Below, piece by piece: positions 39,474 through 48,006 of a DNA stretch of 64,000 nt. Origin of the DNA: Variovorax sp. Sphag1AA (GTDB taxonomy: Bacteria > Pseudomonadota > Gammaproteobacteria > Burkholderiales > Burkholderiaceae_C). The stretch covers positions 930,001 through 994,000 of the forward strand of contig NZ_JACHYC010000001.1 of NCBI RefSeq assembly GCF_014192575.1, given 5' to 3'. The notes beneath the pieces are model-generated. The model worked only from the letters and a program-made list of their open reading frames with translations, had not been told where the DNA came from and searched no databases. A program made the position numbers and the translations under genes. Within the stretch, counting starts at the first letter, position 1, and each line of letters begins with the position of its first letter.

Positions 39474-40283
39474 ATGCCCCAACGCCCCCCCTCCCGCGCT
39501 GTAGCGCTCGGTCTCGCGCGCGCTCGTCCGCGGGCGACTGCTGTCTGGCTAAGTGCTGGCCTCGTCATCGGGGCCGCCGGTCTTGCCGCCTCGACCGTGG
39601 AGGCCCAGTCGGTCAAGAGCTCGGCTTCGCCTCAGACTGCTCCGGCGAAGCCGACAGTCGCATCCAAGCCGCTGTGGCGTGATCTCACGGCGCGGCAGCA
39701 GAAGGCCCTGCAACCGCTCTCTTCCTATTGGGACGAGATGACGGAGCCTCACAAGCGCAAGTGGCTGGCGGTTTCGCGCGACTTCGCCAAGATGTCGCCG
39801 GAGGAACAGGAAATGCTCCATAGCCGCATGAGCGACTGGGCGAGCCTGACCAATCAGCAACGCGCCCAGGCGCGGGCCAACTTCGCGAACGTCAAGCAGG
39901 TCCCGGTGGATGAGCGCAAGGCGAAATGGGAGGCCTATCAGGCGCTGAGCGACGAAGAAAAAGGCAAGCTGGCCGAACGTGCCAAGAGCGCCAAGGCCCC
40001 TGGTGCAGCCCCAACCATCCGCCTCGTGCCTGAACAAAAGCTCGTACCCATTCCCGCTGCAGGGCCGGATGGCCAGCACACACCGAGGATCCAGCTCGCA
40101 CCGCCGCCAGCCCCGGCGCCTGTTGCAGCCGCGCGTCCGGTGCCGGTGCCGGCGCCTGCGCCAGCCCCCGTAGCGGCGCCGGCGCCGAGCGTCCCGCCGG
40201 TGAGCGCCGAAGCGCAGTTTCCGCCGCCAAGCGCGACGGATGCCGCGTCGAAGGCCTCGGAACAACCTGCCTCGGCGCCCTGA
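39474..40283 (+). CDS. DUF3106-like exported protein
   Basis: A 269-residue protein. A hydrophobic N-terminal segment (about 24-43) is a probable signal or anchor. The middle holds DUF3106-like helical repeats, WRDLTARQQKALQPLSSYW then KWLAVSRDFAKMSPEEQEML and MSDWASLTNQQRAQARANF. The C-terminal third is rich in Pro, Ala and Val. It follows the DUF3619 gene by 16 bases, so the sigma, DUF3619 and DUF3106 genes probably form one unit. Function is unknown; the middle part resembles stress-induced periplasmic regulators of the Spy kind only superficially. Confidence 0.75.
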   Translation: MPQRPPSRAVALGLARARPRATAVWLSAGLVIGAAGLAASTVEAQSVKSSASPQTAPAKPTVASKPLWRDLTARQQKALQPLSSYWDEMTEPHKRKWLAVSRDFAKMSPEEQEMLHSRMSDWASLTNQQRAQARANFANVKQVPVDERKAKWEAYQALSDEEKGKLAERAKSAKAPGAAPTIRLVPEQKLVPIPAAGPDGQHTPRIQLAPPPAPAPVAAARPVPVPAPAPAPVAAPAPSVPPVSAEAQFPPPSATDAASKASEQPASAP

Positions 40284-40294
40284 CACAGGTGCCA

Positions 40295-40852
40295 ATGCGT
40301 TCCGCGCCTTCCGGCAGTTCCGGCCCCCTCCGACCGCCCGTCGACGACACCCACGGCCTTCACCTCATGGCGCCCGGACTCTGGCGCCGCATGGCCTGCT
40401 GGCTTTACGAGGGAATGCTGCTTTTCGCCGTCGTGTTTATCGCGGGCTGGCTGTTCAGCACCCTGAGCCAGATGCGCAGCGGCGTCGATTCGCGGCGACA
40501 CCTCCTCCAGGCGTTTCTTTTCATCGTGTTTGGCGTCTATTTCGTCTGGTTCTGGGCGCACGGCCAGACGCTGGCGATGAAAACCTGGGGTATCCGGGTC
40601 GTCGACCGGCATGGCCGCCCGCTCACGCAGGGCCGGGCGCTGCTGCGCTACCTGTTGAGCTGGATCTGGTTCCTGCCGCCGCTGGCGGCCATCTCGCCCT
40701 TCGGGCTCGGCGCAGGTGAATCGGCAGTGCTGATCTTCGGCTGGGTCGTCGTCTGGGCGCTCCTGGCACGCTTTCAGCCCGAGCGCCAATTCTGGCATGA
40801 CGTGTGGGCGGGCACGCGGCTCGTTGCATCGAAGCCTCTGAGCAGGTCGTGA
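40295..40852 (+). CDS. RDD-family membrane protein
   Basis: A 185-residue membrane protein with a PF06271 RDD core: LWRRMACWLYEGMLLFAVVF, helices near 40-57 and 70-88, then the conserved GQTLAMKTWGIRVVDRHGRPL segment and two more helices. ATG at 40295 is preferred; a GTG six bases earlier is possible. It follows the DUF3106 gene by 11 bases and overlaps dgkA at its stop (GTGA). RDD proteins are of uncertain function. Confidence 0.85.
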   Translation: MRSAPSGSSGPLRPPVDDTHGLHLMAPGLWRRMACWLYEGMLLFAVVFIAGWLFSTLSQMRSGVDSRRHLLQAFLFIVFGVYFVWFWAHGQTLAMKTWGIRVVDRHGRPLTQGRALLRYLLSWIWFLPPLAAISPFGLGAGESAVLIFGWVVVWALLARFQPERQFWHDVWAGTRLVASKPLSRS

Positions 40853-41244
40853 GCGCCAACGACCCCCTGGTCAATCCGCAAAAGGACCGCCGCGGACTGG
40901 CCCGGGTGTGGCACGCCACGCTGATTTCACTGCACGGCCTGCGCGAAGGTTGGCGTGAACCGGCCTTCCGCCAGGAAATCGTCTTCTCCATCGTGATGTT
41001 GCCGACCGCGTTCTGGGTCGGTCGCAGCTGGGTCGAAACCGCGTTGCTTATCGCGGTTTTGGTACTCGTCCTGATCGTCGAACTTCTCAACACCGGCATC
41101 GAAGCGGCGATCGACCGCGTCGGGCCCGAGTGGCATAGCTTCTCCAAAAAGGCGAAGGACCTCGGCAGCGCGGCGGTGCTGCTGTCGATCCTCCTGTGCG
41201 GCGGCGTGTGGATCGCCGCGCTGTGGCAACGGTTTGCCACATAA
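40849..41244 (+). CDS. dgkA: Diacylglycerol kinase
   Basis: Small integral membrane kinase recycling diacylglycerol to phosphatidic acid. The protein has 131 residues with three hydrophobic helices. The catalytic segment is VELLNTGIEAAIDRVGPEWH, preceded by REPAFRQEIV. The start is GTG at 40849 in the stop of the RDD gene; homology starts at SANDPLVNPQKDRRG. It is the last gene of the run, followed by the LOG-family gene. Confidence 0.92.
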   Translation: MSANDPLVNPQKDRRGLARVWHATLISLHGLREGWREPAFRQEIVFSIVMLPTAFWVGRSWVETALLIAVLVLVLIVELLNTGIEAAIDRVGPEWHSFSKKAKDLGSAAVLLSILLCGGVWIAALWQRFAT

Positions 41245-41273
41245 CCGACGCCCGGGCCGGGCATGATCGGGGG

Positions 41274-41864
41274 ATGACTCCCTCTTTTTCGATTTGTGTG
41301 TACTGCGGCTCCCGACCCGGCGAGCGTCAGGAATTCGTCCAGGTGGCGCAGGCGGTTGGCCGATGGATTGGCGAACGCGGTGGCCAGCTCGTCTACGGCG
41401 GCGGCCGGACAGGCCTGATGGGCACCGTCGCCGAAGCCACCCGGGCGGCCGGCGGCCGCGTGGTTGGCGTCATCCCCAAGGCGCTCGTCGACAAGGAACT
41501 GGCCAACCGCCAGAGCGATGAACTCCACGTCGTCGACACCATGCATGAACGAAAGGCCATGATGGGCGAACGCGCCGACGCCTTCATCGCCCTGCCGGGC
41601 GGCATCGGCACCTTGGAGGAATTGTTCGAGATCTGGACCTGGCGCCAGCTCGGCTATCACGACAAGCCGGTCGGCATCCTGAACACCGCGGGCTACTACG
41701 ACGCCCTGCTCGGATTCCTGGCGCACAGCGTGCGCGAAGGCTTCATGGGCGAATGGCAGATGGACCTCGTGCGCTCCGGCAACGAAGCAACGCCCCTGCT
41801 CGAAGCCCTGGTCGAAGAAGCCAGCCGCCACCCCCGAGGCGACAAACTAGCGGAAGTCCTTTAA
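41274..41864 (+). CDS. LOG-family protein (cytokinin riboside 5'-monophosphate phosphoribohydrolase-like)
   Basis: A 196-residue Rossmann protein of the TIGR00730/LOG family. Signature PGGIGTLEELFEIWTWRQL (PGGxGTxxE) is intact, with ICVYCGSRPGERQEF at the start and LVYGGGRTGLMGTVAEATR. Such enzymes hydrolyse the ribosyl bond of AMP-type substrates or cytokinin nucleotides. ATG at 41274 is the first in-frame start near the homology. It ends before a repeat-like element and the convergent P-II gene. Confidence 0.9.
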   Translation: MTPSFSICVYCGSRPGERQEFVQVAQAVGRWIGERGGQLVYGGGRTGLMGTVAEATRAAGGRVVGVIPKALVDKELANRQSDELHVVDTMHERKAMMGERADAFIALPGGIGTLEELFEIWTWRQLGYHDKPVGILNTAGYYDALLGFLAHSVREGFMGEWQMDLVRSGNEATPLLEALVEEASRHPRGDKLAEVL

Positions 41865-41882
41865 ACAGTCACGTCCTAAGCC

Positions 41883-41976
41883 AGGAACACCGCGGAACCG
41901 GCTCCGCCGGGCCGCAGGTGTTGCCCCCGGAAGGGGGTTGGCGAAGCGACACGAAGTGCGCGCAGCCTGGGGGCGA
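41883..41976. repeat. GC-rich intergenic element with hairpins (repeat-like)
   Basis: A gap between convergent genes with two internal hairpins: CCGGCTCCGCCGG (41899-41911) and CCCCC-GGAA-GGGGG (41944-41957 area). It also holds a conserved-looking segment GGCGAAGCGACACGAAGTGC. I recall similar intergenic sequences in many Variovorax and Acidovorax genomes, but only one copy was noticed in this window, so the repeat call rests on memory, not on copies seen here. It may terminate both genes. Confidence 0.45.
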
Positions 41977-41978
41977 AG

Positions 41979-42329
<351 letters not shown>

Positions 42330-42435
42330 TCAAAGCGGGGAAAGGCCGAACGATTATGTCATCCGGATTTCACGGGGCCGGCGCGCAAACCCTCAAGCCA
42401 CACGTGATCGCCGGGGCTGTTACCCTCCTCGGGCG

Positions 42436-43374
42436 ATGCGCACCGGTTCCCCCTTCGCCAATTTCTTCGACTCGGTCATCCCGAGCCCGCAAGGCCAGGC
42501 CTACTTCCTGCTGGTCTTCACCACACTGATCTGGGGCGCGAACGCGGTCGCCGCACGTCTTGCGGTCGGCGAGGTCTCGCCGATGTTGCTGACCTTCTCG
42601 CGCTGGATCGTCTGCTGCGCAGCGCTTGGCCTCACCTCGCGGCGCGAGATCGCAGCGCATTGGCGAACGCTGCTGCCTTCATGGCGCGCCATTGCGCTGA
42701 TGGGCACGCTGGGCTTCACCGGCTTCAACGCACTCTTCTATGCAGCGGCGCACCACACCACCGCGATCAACATCGCGATCATCCAGGGCACCATTCCCGT
42801 GCTGGTGCTCGTCGGCAGCCTTTTCTTCTTCGGCACCCGAATCCGCTGGCTGCAGGCCTTCGGTGTCGTGATGACGGTCGCCGGCATCGGCGTCGTGGCG
42901 TCGCGCGGTGACATTGCCCAGCTCGCAACCCTCGGCTTCAACATCGGCGACGTCTGGATGATCGTCGCGTGCCTGCTGTATGCCGGCTATGCGCTGGGCC
43001 TGCGAAACCGGCCTGCGGTGCCTGCGATCGTGTTCTTCGCGGCAACAGCTGCGGTGGCTTGCGTGGTTTCGCTGCCGCTGGTCGCGGCCGAGATCGCGAT
43101 GGGCCAGTTCTTCATGCCGACCGCGAAGGGTCTCGCGCTGATCATCTTCATCGGCCTGCTGCCCTCCTTCATTTCGCAGATCACGTTCATTCATGCAGTC
43201 GGACTGAACGGTCCCGCACGGGCCGGGGTGTTTCTCAATCTCGTGCCGATCTTCGGGCCGCTGCTCGCGGTGCTGATCCTTGGCGAGCCGCTGTCGCTGT
43301 ATCACGCAGTCGCGCTGGCCCTGGTTCTAGGCGGCATCTACGTGGCCGAGAACCTCGGCGTCCGAAGGAACTGA
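42436..43374 (+). CDS. EamA/DMT-family transporter
   Basis: A 312-residue inner-membrane protein with about ten helices in two EamA repeats: ANAVAARLAVGEVSPMLLTF, IAIIQGTIPVLVLVGSLFFF, GFNIGDVWMIVACLLYAGYA, and GVFLNLVPIFGPLLAVLILGEPL in the second half. Substrate is unknown; DMT permeases export amino acids, sugars and other metabolites. ATG at 42436 is preferred; the upstream extension overlaps the P-II gene start region. It is 11 bases before the next gene. Confidence 0.9.
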   Translation: MRTGSPFANFFDSVIPSPQGQAYFLLVFTTLIWGANAVAARLAVGEVSPMLLTFSRWIVCCAALGLTSRREIAAHWRTLLPSWRAIALMGTLGFTGFNALFYAAAHHTTAINIAIIQGTIPVLVLVGSLFFFGTRIRWLQAFGVVMTVAGIGVVASRGDIAQLATLGFNIGDVWMIVACLLYAGYALGLRNRPAVPAIVFFAATAAVACVVSLPLVAAEIAMGQFFMPTAKGLALIIFIGLLPSFISQITFIHAVGLNGPARAGVFLNLVPIFGPLLAVLILGEPLSLYHAVALALVLGGIYVAENLGVRRN

Positions 43375-43384
43375 CGAGACTCCC

Positions 43385-44560
43385 TTGAGCGAACCGATCA
43401 TCCGCATCCACCGCTCGGTCGCAGAGATCGACGCAGCCGCCTGGGACGGCCTGCTTGCCACGCAGGCTACGCCCTCCCCCTTCATGCGCCATGCCTATCT
43501 GAACGCGCTCGACGCAAGCGGCAGTGCATCGCCGGACACCGGCTGGGCGCCCCACTTCGTGACGCTGTGGCAGGACGATGAGCTCGTGGCCGCATGCCCG
43601 CTCTACGTCAAGGACCATTCGTACGGCGAGTACGTCTTCGACTGGGCCTGGGCCAATGCCTATCAGCAGCACGGTTTGCACTACTACCCGAAGGCGGTCG
43701 TCGCGGTGCCGTTCACACCGGTGCCGGGCGCTCGCGTGCTCGCGCGTGATGCGCTCGGTCGCGCGCTTCTGCTGCGTGCACTGGTCGCCTGGTGCGAGCA
43801 GAGCGAGGTGTCGTCGCTGCACCTGCTCTTCGGGGCCGACGACGACATCGCGGCCTGCGCCGACGCCGGGCTGATGCTCCGCCACACGGTCCAGTTCCAC
43901 TGGACCAACGAGGACTGGGGCGATTTCGATGCCTTCCTCGCCAGCCTCTCTCACGACAAGCGCAAGAAGATCCGGCAAGAACGCCGCAAGGTCCGCGACG
44001 CGGGCGTGACTTTCCGCTGGTCGCGCGGCGCGGACATCTCCAATGCGGACTGGGATTTCTTCTACCGTTGCTACGCCCGCACCTACCGCGAGCACGGCAA
44101 TCCGCCGTACCTGAACCGCGATTTCTTCCACCGCATGGCGGCGACGATGCCGGAGGCGTGGCTGCTCTTCATTGCCGAGCGCAATGGCAAGCCGATTGCA
44201 TCGAGCCTGATTGCGCTTTCAGCCGGTATCGCCGGCGACAACGCCTCGGAGCATCCACTGCTGGCCTATGGTCGCTACTGGGGCGCCATCGAGCGCGTGG
44301 ACTGCCTGCATTTCGAGGCCTGCTACTACCAGCCGCTCCAGTGGTGCATCGAGCATGGCGTGAAGCGTTTCGAAGGCGGTGCGCAGGGCGAGCACAAGAT
44401 GGCGCGCGCCCTCATGCCGGTAAAGACCACCAGCGCCCACTGGCTCGCGCATCCGGCATTCGCGGATGCGGTCGAGCGCTTTCTCGAACGCGAAGACGCG
44501 GGCATCGAGAACTACATGGACCACCTCTGGGACCGCAGCCCCTTCCGCCACGAAGAGTGA
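43385..44560 (+). CDS. FemAB-like GNAT-fold acyltransferase (DUF482 type), TTG start
   Basis: A 391-residue protein of the FemAB-like peptidogalycan-biosynthesis family (PF04339). Motifs: SPFMRHAYLNALDASGSAS, ACPLYVKDHSYGEYVFDW, LSHDKRKKIRQERRKVRDAG, NPPYLNRDFF, the AERNGKPIASSLIA core and FEGGAQGEHKMARALMP. The TTG at 43385 follows the EamA gene by 11 bases and is the first start matching the family length. It presumably transfers an acyl or aminoacyl group, but the substrate is not established. It ends three bases before the convergent hemerythrin gene. Confidence 0.85.
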   Translation: MSEPIIRIHRSVAEIDAAAWDGLLATQATPSPFMRHAYLNALDASGSASPDTGWAPHFVTLWQDDELVAACPLYVKDHSYGEYVFDWAWANAYQQHGLHYYPKAVVAVPFTPVPGARVLARDALGRALLLRALVAWCEQSEVSSLHLLFGADDDIAACADAGLMLRHTVQFHWTNEDWGDFDAFLASLSHDKRKKIRQERRKVRDAGVTFRWSRGADISNADWDFFYRCYARTYREHGNPPYLNRDFFHRMAATMPEAWLLFIAERNGKPIASSLIALSAGIAGDNASEHPLLAYGRYWGAIERVDCLHFEACYYQPLQWCIEHGVKRFEGGAQGEHKMARALMPVKTTSAHWLAHPAFADAVERFLEREDAGIENYMDHLWDRSPFRHEE

Positions 44561-44563
44561 GGC

Positions 44564-45148
44564 TCAGCGCGCCGCGCCCAGACCGATCGGCGCCGGCACC
44601 GCGTTGACGATGCGCCTGAAGAGCGCCGCATAGTCCGGTTCGGGATCGCAGCCCGTCAGCGGATCGCGATTCGCAAGAAACGCATCGTCGAGTTGCGCCC
44701 AGTCGTCCTTGGTGAGCACCTTCTCGGCGAGCGGAAGAATCTCCCTCTCTTCCAGTGCCATGTGCGACAGATAGAACTCCACATAGCGCTCGACCGCCTG
44801 CTCGAAGGCCTGCCGGCGCGGCTCCCCGATCATCTCGAAGGCGAGAAGCGCATGCTCGACTTCGCGGATCTTGCGCTCGCCCCGCGCGTGATCGTCATCC
44901 AGGCGATCGAGCAGTTCGCGCGAGATCGGGGTGCGTGCGCGCAGCTTCGGGAAGAGCAGCTCGGATTCCTTCCGGTGATGCCGCTTCTCGGGAAACTCGT
45001 CGACGTAGAACAGCATTGCGCGCAACGCTGCGAAGTCCGGCAGCGTGCGCTTGGCGCGGTGCTCCGCCAGCAGCAGGACGATCGACCGCAGCATCGCCGC
45101 AAGGGCCGAGTGTTCATCGCGAATGATTCGCAGGGTGGCGTGTGTCAT
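44564..45148 (-). CDS. Hemerythrin-domain protein
   Basis: A 194-residue four-helix-bundle protein with a non-heme diiron HHE pattern: RDEHSALAAML, KRHHRKESELLFPKL, DDDHARGERKI and LSHMALEEREILPLAEKVL supply the His/Glu ligands. ATG at 45148 follows GGAGCGAGG; a longer frame upstream is unlikely. It is preceded at 45199-45212 by an FNR-like site. Roles in O2 or NO sensing and iron-sulfur repair are known for relatives, and it would fit the neighbouring micro-aerobic genes. Confidence 0.88.
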   Translation of the reverse strand: MTHATLRIIRDEHSALAAMLRSIVLLLAEHRAKRTLPDFAALRAMLFYVDEFPEKRHHRKESELLFPKLRARTPISRELLDRLDDDHARGERKIREVEHALLAFEMIGEPRRQAFEQAVERYVEFYLSHMALEEREILPLAEKVLTKDDWAQLDDAFLANRDPLTGCDPEPDYAALFRRIVNAVPAPIGLGAAR

Positions 45149-45198
45149 GCCTCGCTCCAAGATTGATGAGAGCTTCGCATGCGAAGCTCTTCGCAACC

Positions 45199-45212
45199 TT
45201 GAGGCAGATCAA
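45199..45212 (-). promoter_or_regulatory. FNR/Anr-type site upstream of the hemerythrin gene
   Basis: Plus-strand TTGAGGCAGATCAA, one mismatch to TTGAT-N4-ATCAA. Its centre (45205.5) is 57 bases upstream of the hemerythrin ATG, compatible with class II activation and a leader of about 15 bases. Confidence 0.65.
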
Positions 45213-45243
45213 ATGCGTGCAGGCGCTGCACGCATCCGCCGGT

Positions 45244-45699
45244 TCACTTGACGAGCTTCAGCGTGCCTTTCATCAGCGCCGAGTGCCCCGGGAACGAGCA
45301 GATGTACATGTAGCTCTGGTCGGCCTTGAGCTTGCTGGTGTCGAATGTCACCGAGGTCGACTCGCCACCACCGACGATCGACGTGGAGGCGATCACGCGC
45401 GGGTCACCGGCCTTCAGGTAGTTCTTGTCGAGACCGGCCGCGATCCCATCGGTCGCCACGGCCTGCGCATCGGCCGGCGTCGTGAGCACCCAGTTGTGGC
45501 CCATTGCCGCTTTGGGCAGCTTGCCCGTGTGCTTGAGCTTGACCGTGAACTGCTTGCAGCTCTGCGGCACGTCGATGCTGCTCTTGTTGAACTGCATCGC
45601 ATCGTTGCCTTCGATCTCCACATCGCAGGTTGCAGCCGAAGCCGTACCGAGCAATGCAAAGCAGAGCGCCGCAGCGCAAGTTATCTTCATCTTCATCAT
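45244..45699 (-). CDS. Azurin (blue copper protein)
   Basis: Periplasmic cupredoxin electron carrier. The protein has 151 residues with a signal peptide ([13 protein letters not shown], cleaved near residue 22). Copper ligands are recognisable: the first His in MGHNWVL, Cys and His in [14 protein letters not shown], with the axial Met in the same segment. The first cysteine of the disulfide is in ATCDVEIEG. Two or three closely spaced in-frame ATGs follow AAAGGAG, so the exact start is uncertain. It probably feeds electrons to cytochrome oxidase or denitrification enzymes. Confidence 0.95.
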   Translation of the reverse strand: MMKMKITCAAALCFALLGTASAATCDVEIEGNDAMQFNKSSIDVPQSCKQFTVKLKHTGKLPKAAMGHNWVLTTPADAQAVATDGIAAGLDKNYLKAGDPRVIASTSIVGGGESTSVTFDTSKLKADQSYMYICSFPGHSALMKGTLKLVK

Positions 45700-45752
45700 T
45701 CACTCCTTTGAGATTCGAGTTTGCCGCAATCGGCCGGATTCGGGAGCCCCGT

Positions 45753-46463
45753 TCAGCGGCACCAGAGATCGATCTGCCGGACAATGTCGTTCCACAACGC
45801 CAGAAATGCCACCGCGGCGAGCAAGGCGCCGGCAAGGCGGCTGCCCCATTCTTTGCGTACAGCGCCCGCGCCGTGGCTCAGGCGTTGCCAGAGCCACGGC
45901 GCCGCAACCAGGGAGAGGCCGCTTCCGGCCGCGAAACCGGCCATCACCATCGCGCCTTGCAATGGCCCATCGGCCAACCCGGCCAGCATCAAGGCGGAAT
46001 ACAGCAGGCCGCAAGGCATGGCGACCCAGAGCGCGCCGGTCGCCAGCACCCCGACAGTCGAGCCGGTCAGCGGACGAAGCCTCGCCTGGAGCGTGCCTCC
46101 GAGCCGATGCGCCCAGACGGGCTGACGACCCAGAACCGCGAGCGACAGGCCCCACACGAGCACTGCGACGTGCAGGAGCACCCAGAAAGGCCGCAACGCC
46201 GCAACATGCTCGCTCGCGAGGCCAATGCCCCGCATTGCCGCGGCAGCAACGGCCCCGGCTGCCGCATAGCTCACGATGCGCCCCGCGTGAAACGCCAGCG
46301 TCGCACCCTGCGCGTGCAGGCCGCCGCCCATCGTTGCAGCCCCGCTTTCGCGCACTCGAACGATCCGGATGACACCCGCGCAAGCCGCGCCGCACATCGC
46401 GACGCAGTGTGGCCCTCCGGCGAGCCCCATCAGCAGCGCCGTCCCGAGCAAGGCCGTCTGCAT
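45753..46463 (-). CDS. Sulfite exporter TauE/SafE-family membrane protein of the cco cluster
   Basis: A 236-residue membrane protein with about six helices, starting LLGTALLMGLAGGPHCVAMC (a CxxxC-type metal-like motif with His near residue 20), then PFWVLLHVAVLVWGLSLAVL and VAMPCGLLYSALMLAGLADG. Proteins of this type are typical companions of cbb3 oxidase genes and are suggested to help copper or heme assembly, not sulfite export. It begins three bases after hemN and is followed by azurin. Confidence 0.85.
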   Translation of the reverse strand: MQTALLGTALLMGLAGGPHCVAMCGAACAGVIRIVRVRESGAATMGGGLHAQGATLAFHAGRIVSYAAAGAVAAAAMRGIGLASEHVAALRPFWVLLHVAVLVWGLSLAVLGRQPVWAHRLGGTLQARLRPLTGSTVGVLATGALWVAMPCGLLYSALMLAGLADGPLQGAMVMAGFAAGSGLSLVAAPWLWQRLSHGAGAVRKEWGSRLAGALLAAVAFLALWNDIVRQIDLWCR

Positions 46464-46466
46464 CGC

Positions 46467-47885
46467 TCAGACGATCCGGGAGAAGCGCGTGCGGTTGCGA
46501 TCGGCCTGCAGATAGCGGTCGAAGACCATCGCAACGGCGCGCACGAAGAACCAGCCGGTCGGCGTGACTTCGATGTCATGGTCGGTGATGTGCACCAGTC
46601 CCTGCGCGATCAGCGGTCCCAGCGCGACGAGTTCGGGCGCGAAGTGGTCTCTGAAGTCGACCAGGTGCGCGAGGCTGATCGCTTCGAAGTCCACGTGGCC
46701 CTGGCACATGATCGCCATGATGACCGCCCGGCGCAGCACGTCATCCCGCGTCAACGCCAGCCCCCGAACGACCGGGAGGCGGCCCTGGTCGAGCAGGTCG
46801 TAGTACTCCTCGAGCGTCTTGGCGTTCTGGCTGTAGGTCGCGCCAACGCGTCCGATGGCCGAGACGCCCAGTGCCACGAGATCGCAGTCCGGCTGCGTGC
46901 TGTAGCCCTGGAAGTTGCGGTGCAGTCGGCCCTGCCGCTTGGCGATCGCGAGCGGATCGTCCGGCAGAGCGAAATGGTCCATGCCGATGTAGACGTAGCC
47001 GGCAGCAGTGAAGGCGGCAATCGCGCGCGACAGCATCTCGACCTTGGTCTTCGCGTCCGGCAGGTCCTCCGCGGCAATGCGCCGCTGCGGTTTGAAGCGC
47101 TCCGGCAGGTGGGCGTAGGCATAGAGCGCAATGCGGTCCGGCCGCAGCTCGCAGACCTGCGCCAGCGTGCGGTCGAAGGAAGCCCGGCTCTGCTTCGGCA
47201 GCCCGTAGATGAGATCGATGTTGATCGAGCGGTAGCCGAGCGCGCGTGCGCTTGCCATCAGGTCGAAGACCTCGGCAGCCGGCTGGATGCGGTGGACCGC
47301 CTTCTGCACGTCCGGGTCGAAGTCCTGCACGCCGAAGCTCAGGCGGTTGAAGCCCATCGCAGCCAGCCTTTCGAGCCGGGCGCCGTCCACCGTGCGCGGG
47401 TCGATCTCGATGGACTGTTCGCGCTCGGGCGAGAGCGTGAACTCGCGCCCAAGCATTTCCAGCAGTCTCGCCAGTCCCTCGTCGTCCAGGAACGTCGGCG
47501 TACCGCCGCCCAGGTGCAACTGGCTCACCATCGCCCCCCGACCCAGCTCGGCAACCTGCAACGCCACCTCGCGCTCCAGGTAGTCGAGGTATTCGACCGC
47601 CCAGTGCTTGTGTCGGGTGACGATCTTGTTGCAGGCGCAGTAGTAGCAGAGCGACTCGCAGAACGGCAAGTGGACGTATAGCGAAAGCGGTCGCCCGTTC
47701 ATGCCGGTGGCCGCGCGCTGGTGCACCGCCTGGACATAGTCGTCGGCGGTAAAGGCATCCACGAAGCGATCCGCCGTGGGATAGGAGGTATAGCGCGGGC
47801 CGGCGACGTCGAAGCGCCGCAGCACGGTGGGCGACGGCAGTTCCTGGGAATGCGAAGCGGTCGCGAATGCAGGGGATGAGTTCAT
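46467..47885 (-). CDS. hemN: Oxygen-independent coproporphyrinogen III oxidase
   Basis: Radical-SAM enzyme making protoporphyrinogen IX without O2. The protein has 472 residues. The cluster motif CESLCYYCACN (CxxxCxxC plus the HemN-typical extra Cys) is preceded by LSLYVHLPF, then HLGGGTPTFL, and the AYAHLPERFKPQ and MDHFALPDDPLAIA segments. ATG at 47885 was chosen by homology; the upstream frame extension enters the control region. It reads divergently from fnr across one shared FNR site and is followed three bases later by the SafE-like gene. Confidence 0.95.
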   Translation of the reverse strand: MNSSPAFATASHSQELPSPTVLRRFDVAGPRYTSYPTADRFVDAFTADDYVQAVHQRAATGMNGRPLSLYVHLPFCESLCYYCACNKIVTRHKHWAVEYLDYLEREVALQVAELGRGAMVSQLHLGGGTPTFLDDEGLARLLEMLGREFTLSPEREQSIEIDPRTVDGARLERLAAMGFNRLSFGVQDFDPDVQKAVHRIQPAAEVFDLMASARALGYRSINIDLIYGLPKQSRASFDRTLAQVCELRPDRIALYAYAHLPERFKPQRRIAAEDLPDAKTKVEMLSRAIAAFTAAGYVYIGMDHFALPDDPLAIAKRQGRLHRNFQGYSTQPDCDLVALGVSAIGRVGATYSQNAKTLEEYYDLLDQGRLPVVRGLALTRDDVLRRAVIMAIMCQGHVDFEAISLAHLVDFRDHFAPELVALGPLIAQGLVHITDHDIEVTPTGWFFVRAVAMVFDRYLQADRNRTRFSRIV

Positions 47886-47941
47886 CGCTGGAATCGGGGG
47901 CGGTCTGCGGCCCACTATGCCGCTGGGGCGCCTCTGGTTCC

Positions 47942-47955
47942 TTGATGTGGATCAA
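47942..47955. promoter_or_regulatory. Perfect FNR site shared by hemN and fnr
   Basis: TTGATGTGGATCAA, an exact FNR consensus. The centre (47948.5) is 63 bases from the hemN ATG and 58 from the fnr ATG. If the centre lies at -41.5 in both directions, the -10 positions read CATAGT towards hemN and CAGAAT towards fnr, both good -10 elements. Confidence 0.87.
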
Positions 47956-48006
47956 CCCGCGTGCCCACGCCCGGCTCCAGAATCCGCACACACTCGACGT
48001 ACATCA

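Noticed and set aside
40080..40260. Ala/Pro/Val repeat-like segment as a tandem repeat or CRISPR-like structure
   Set aside because: It is simply the low-complexity proline/alanine coding tail of the DUF3106-like protein; the units are irregular.
45630..47681. Plus-strand open frame of 683 residues
   Set aside because: Antisense to azurin, the SafE-like gene and hemN, which all show clear motifs on the other strand.
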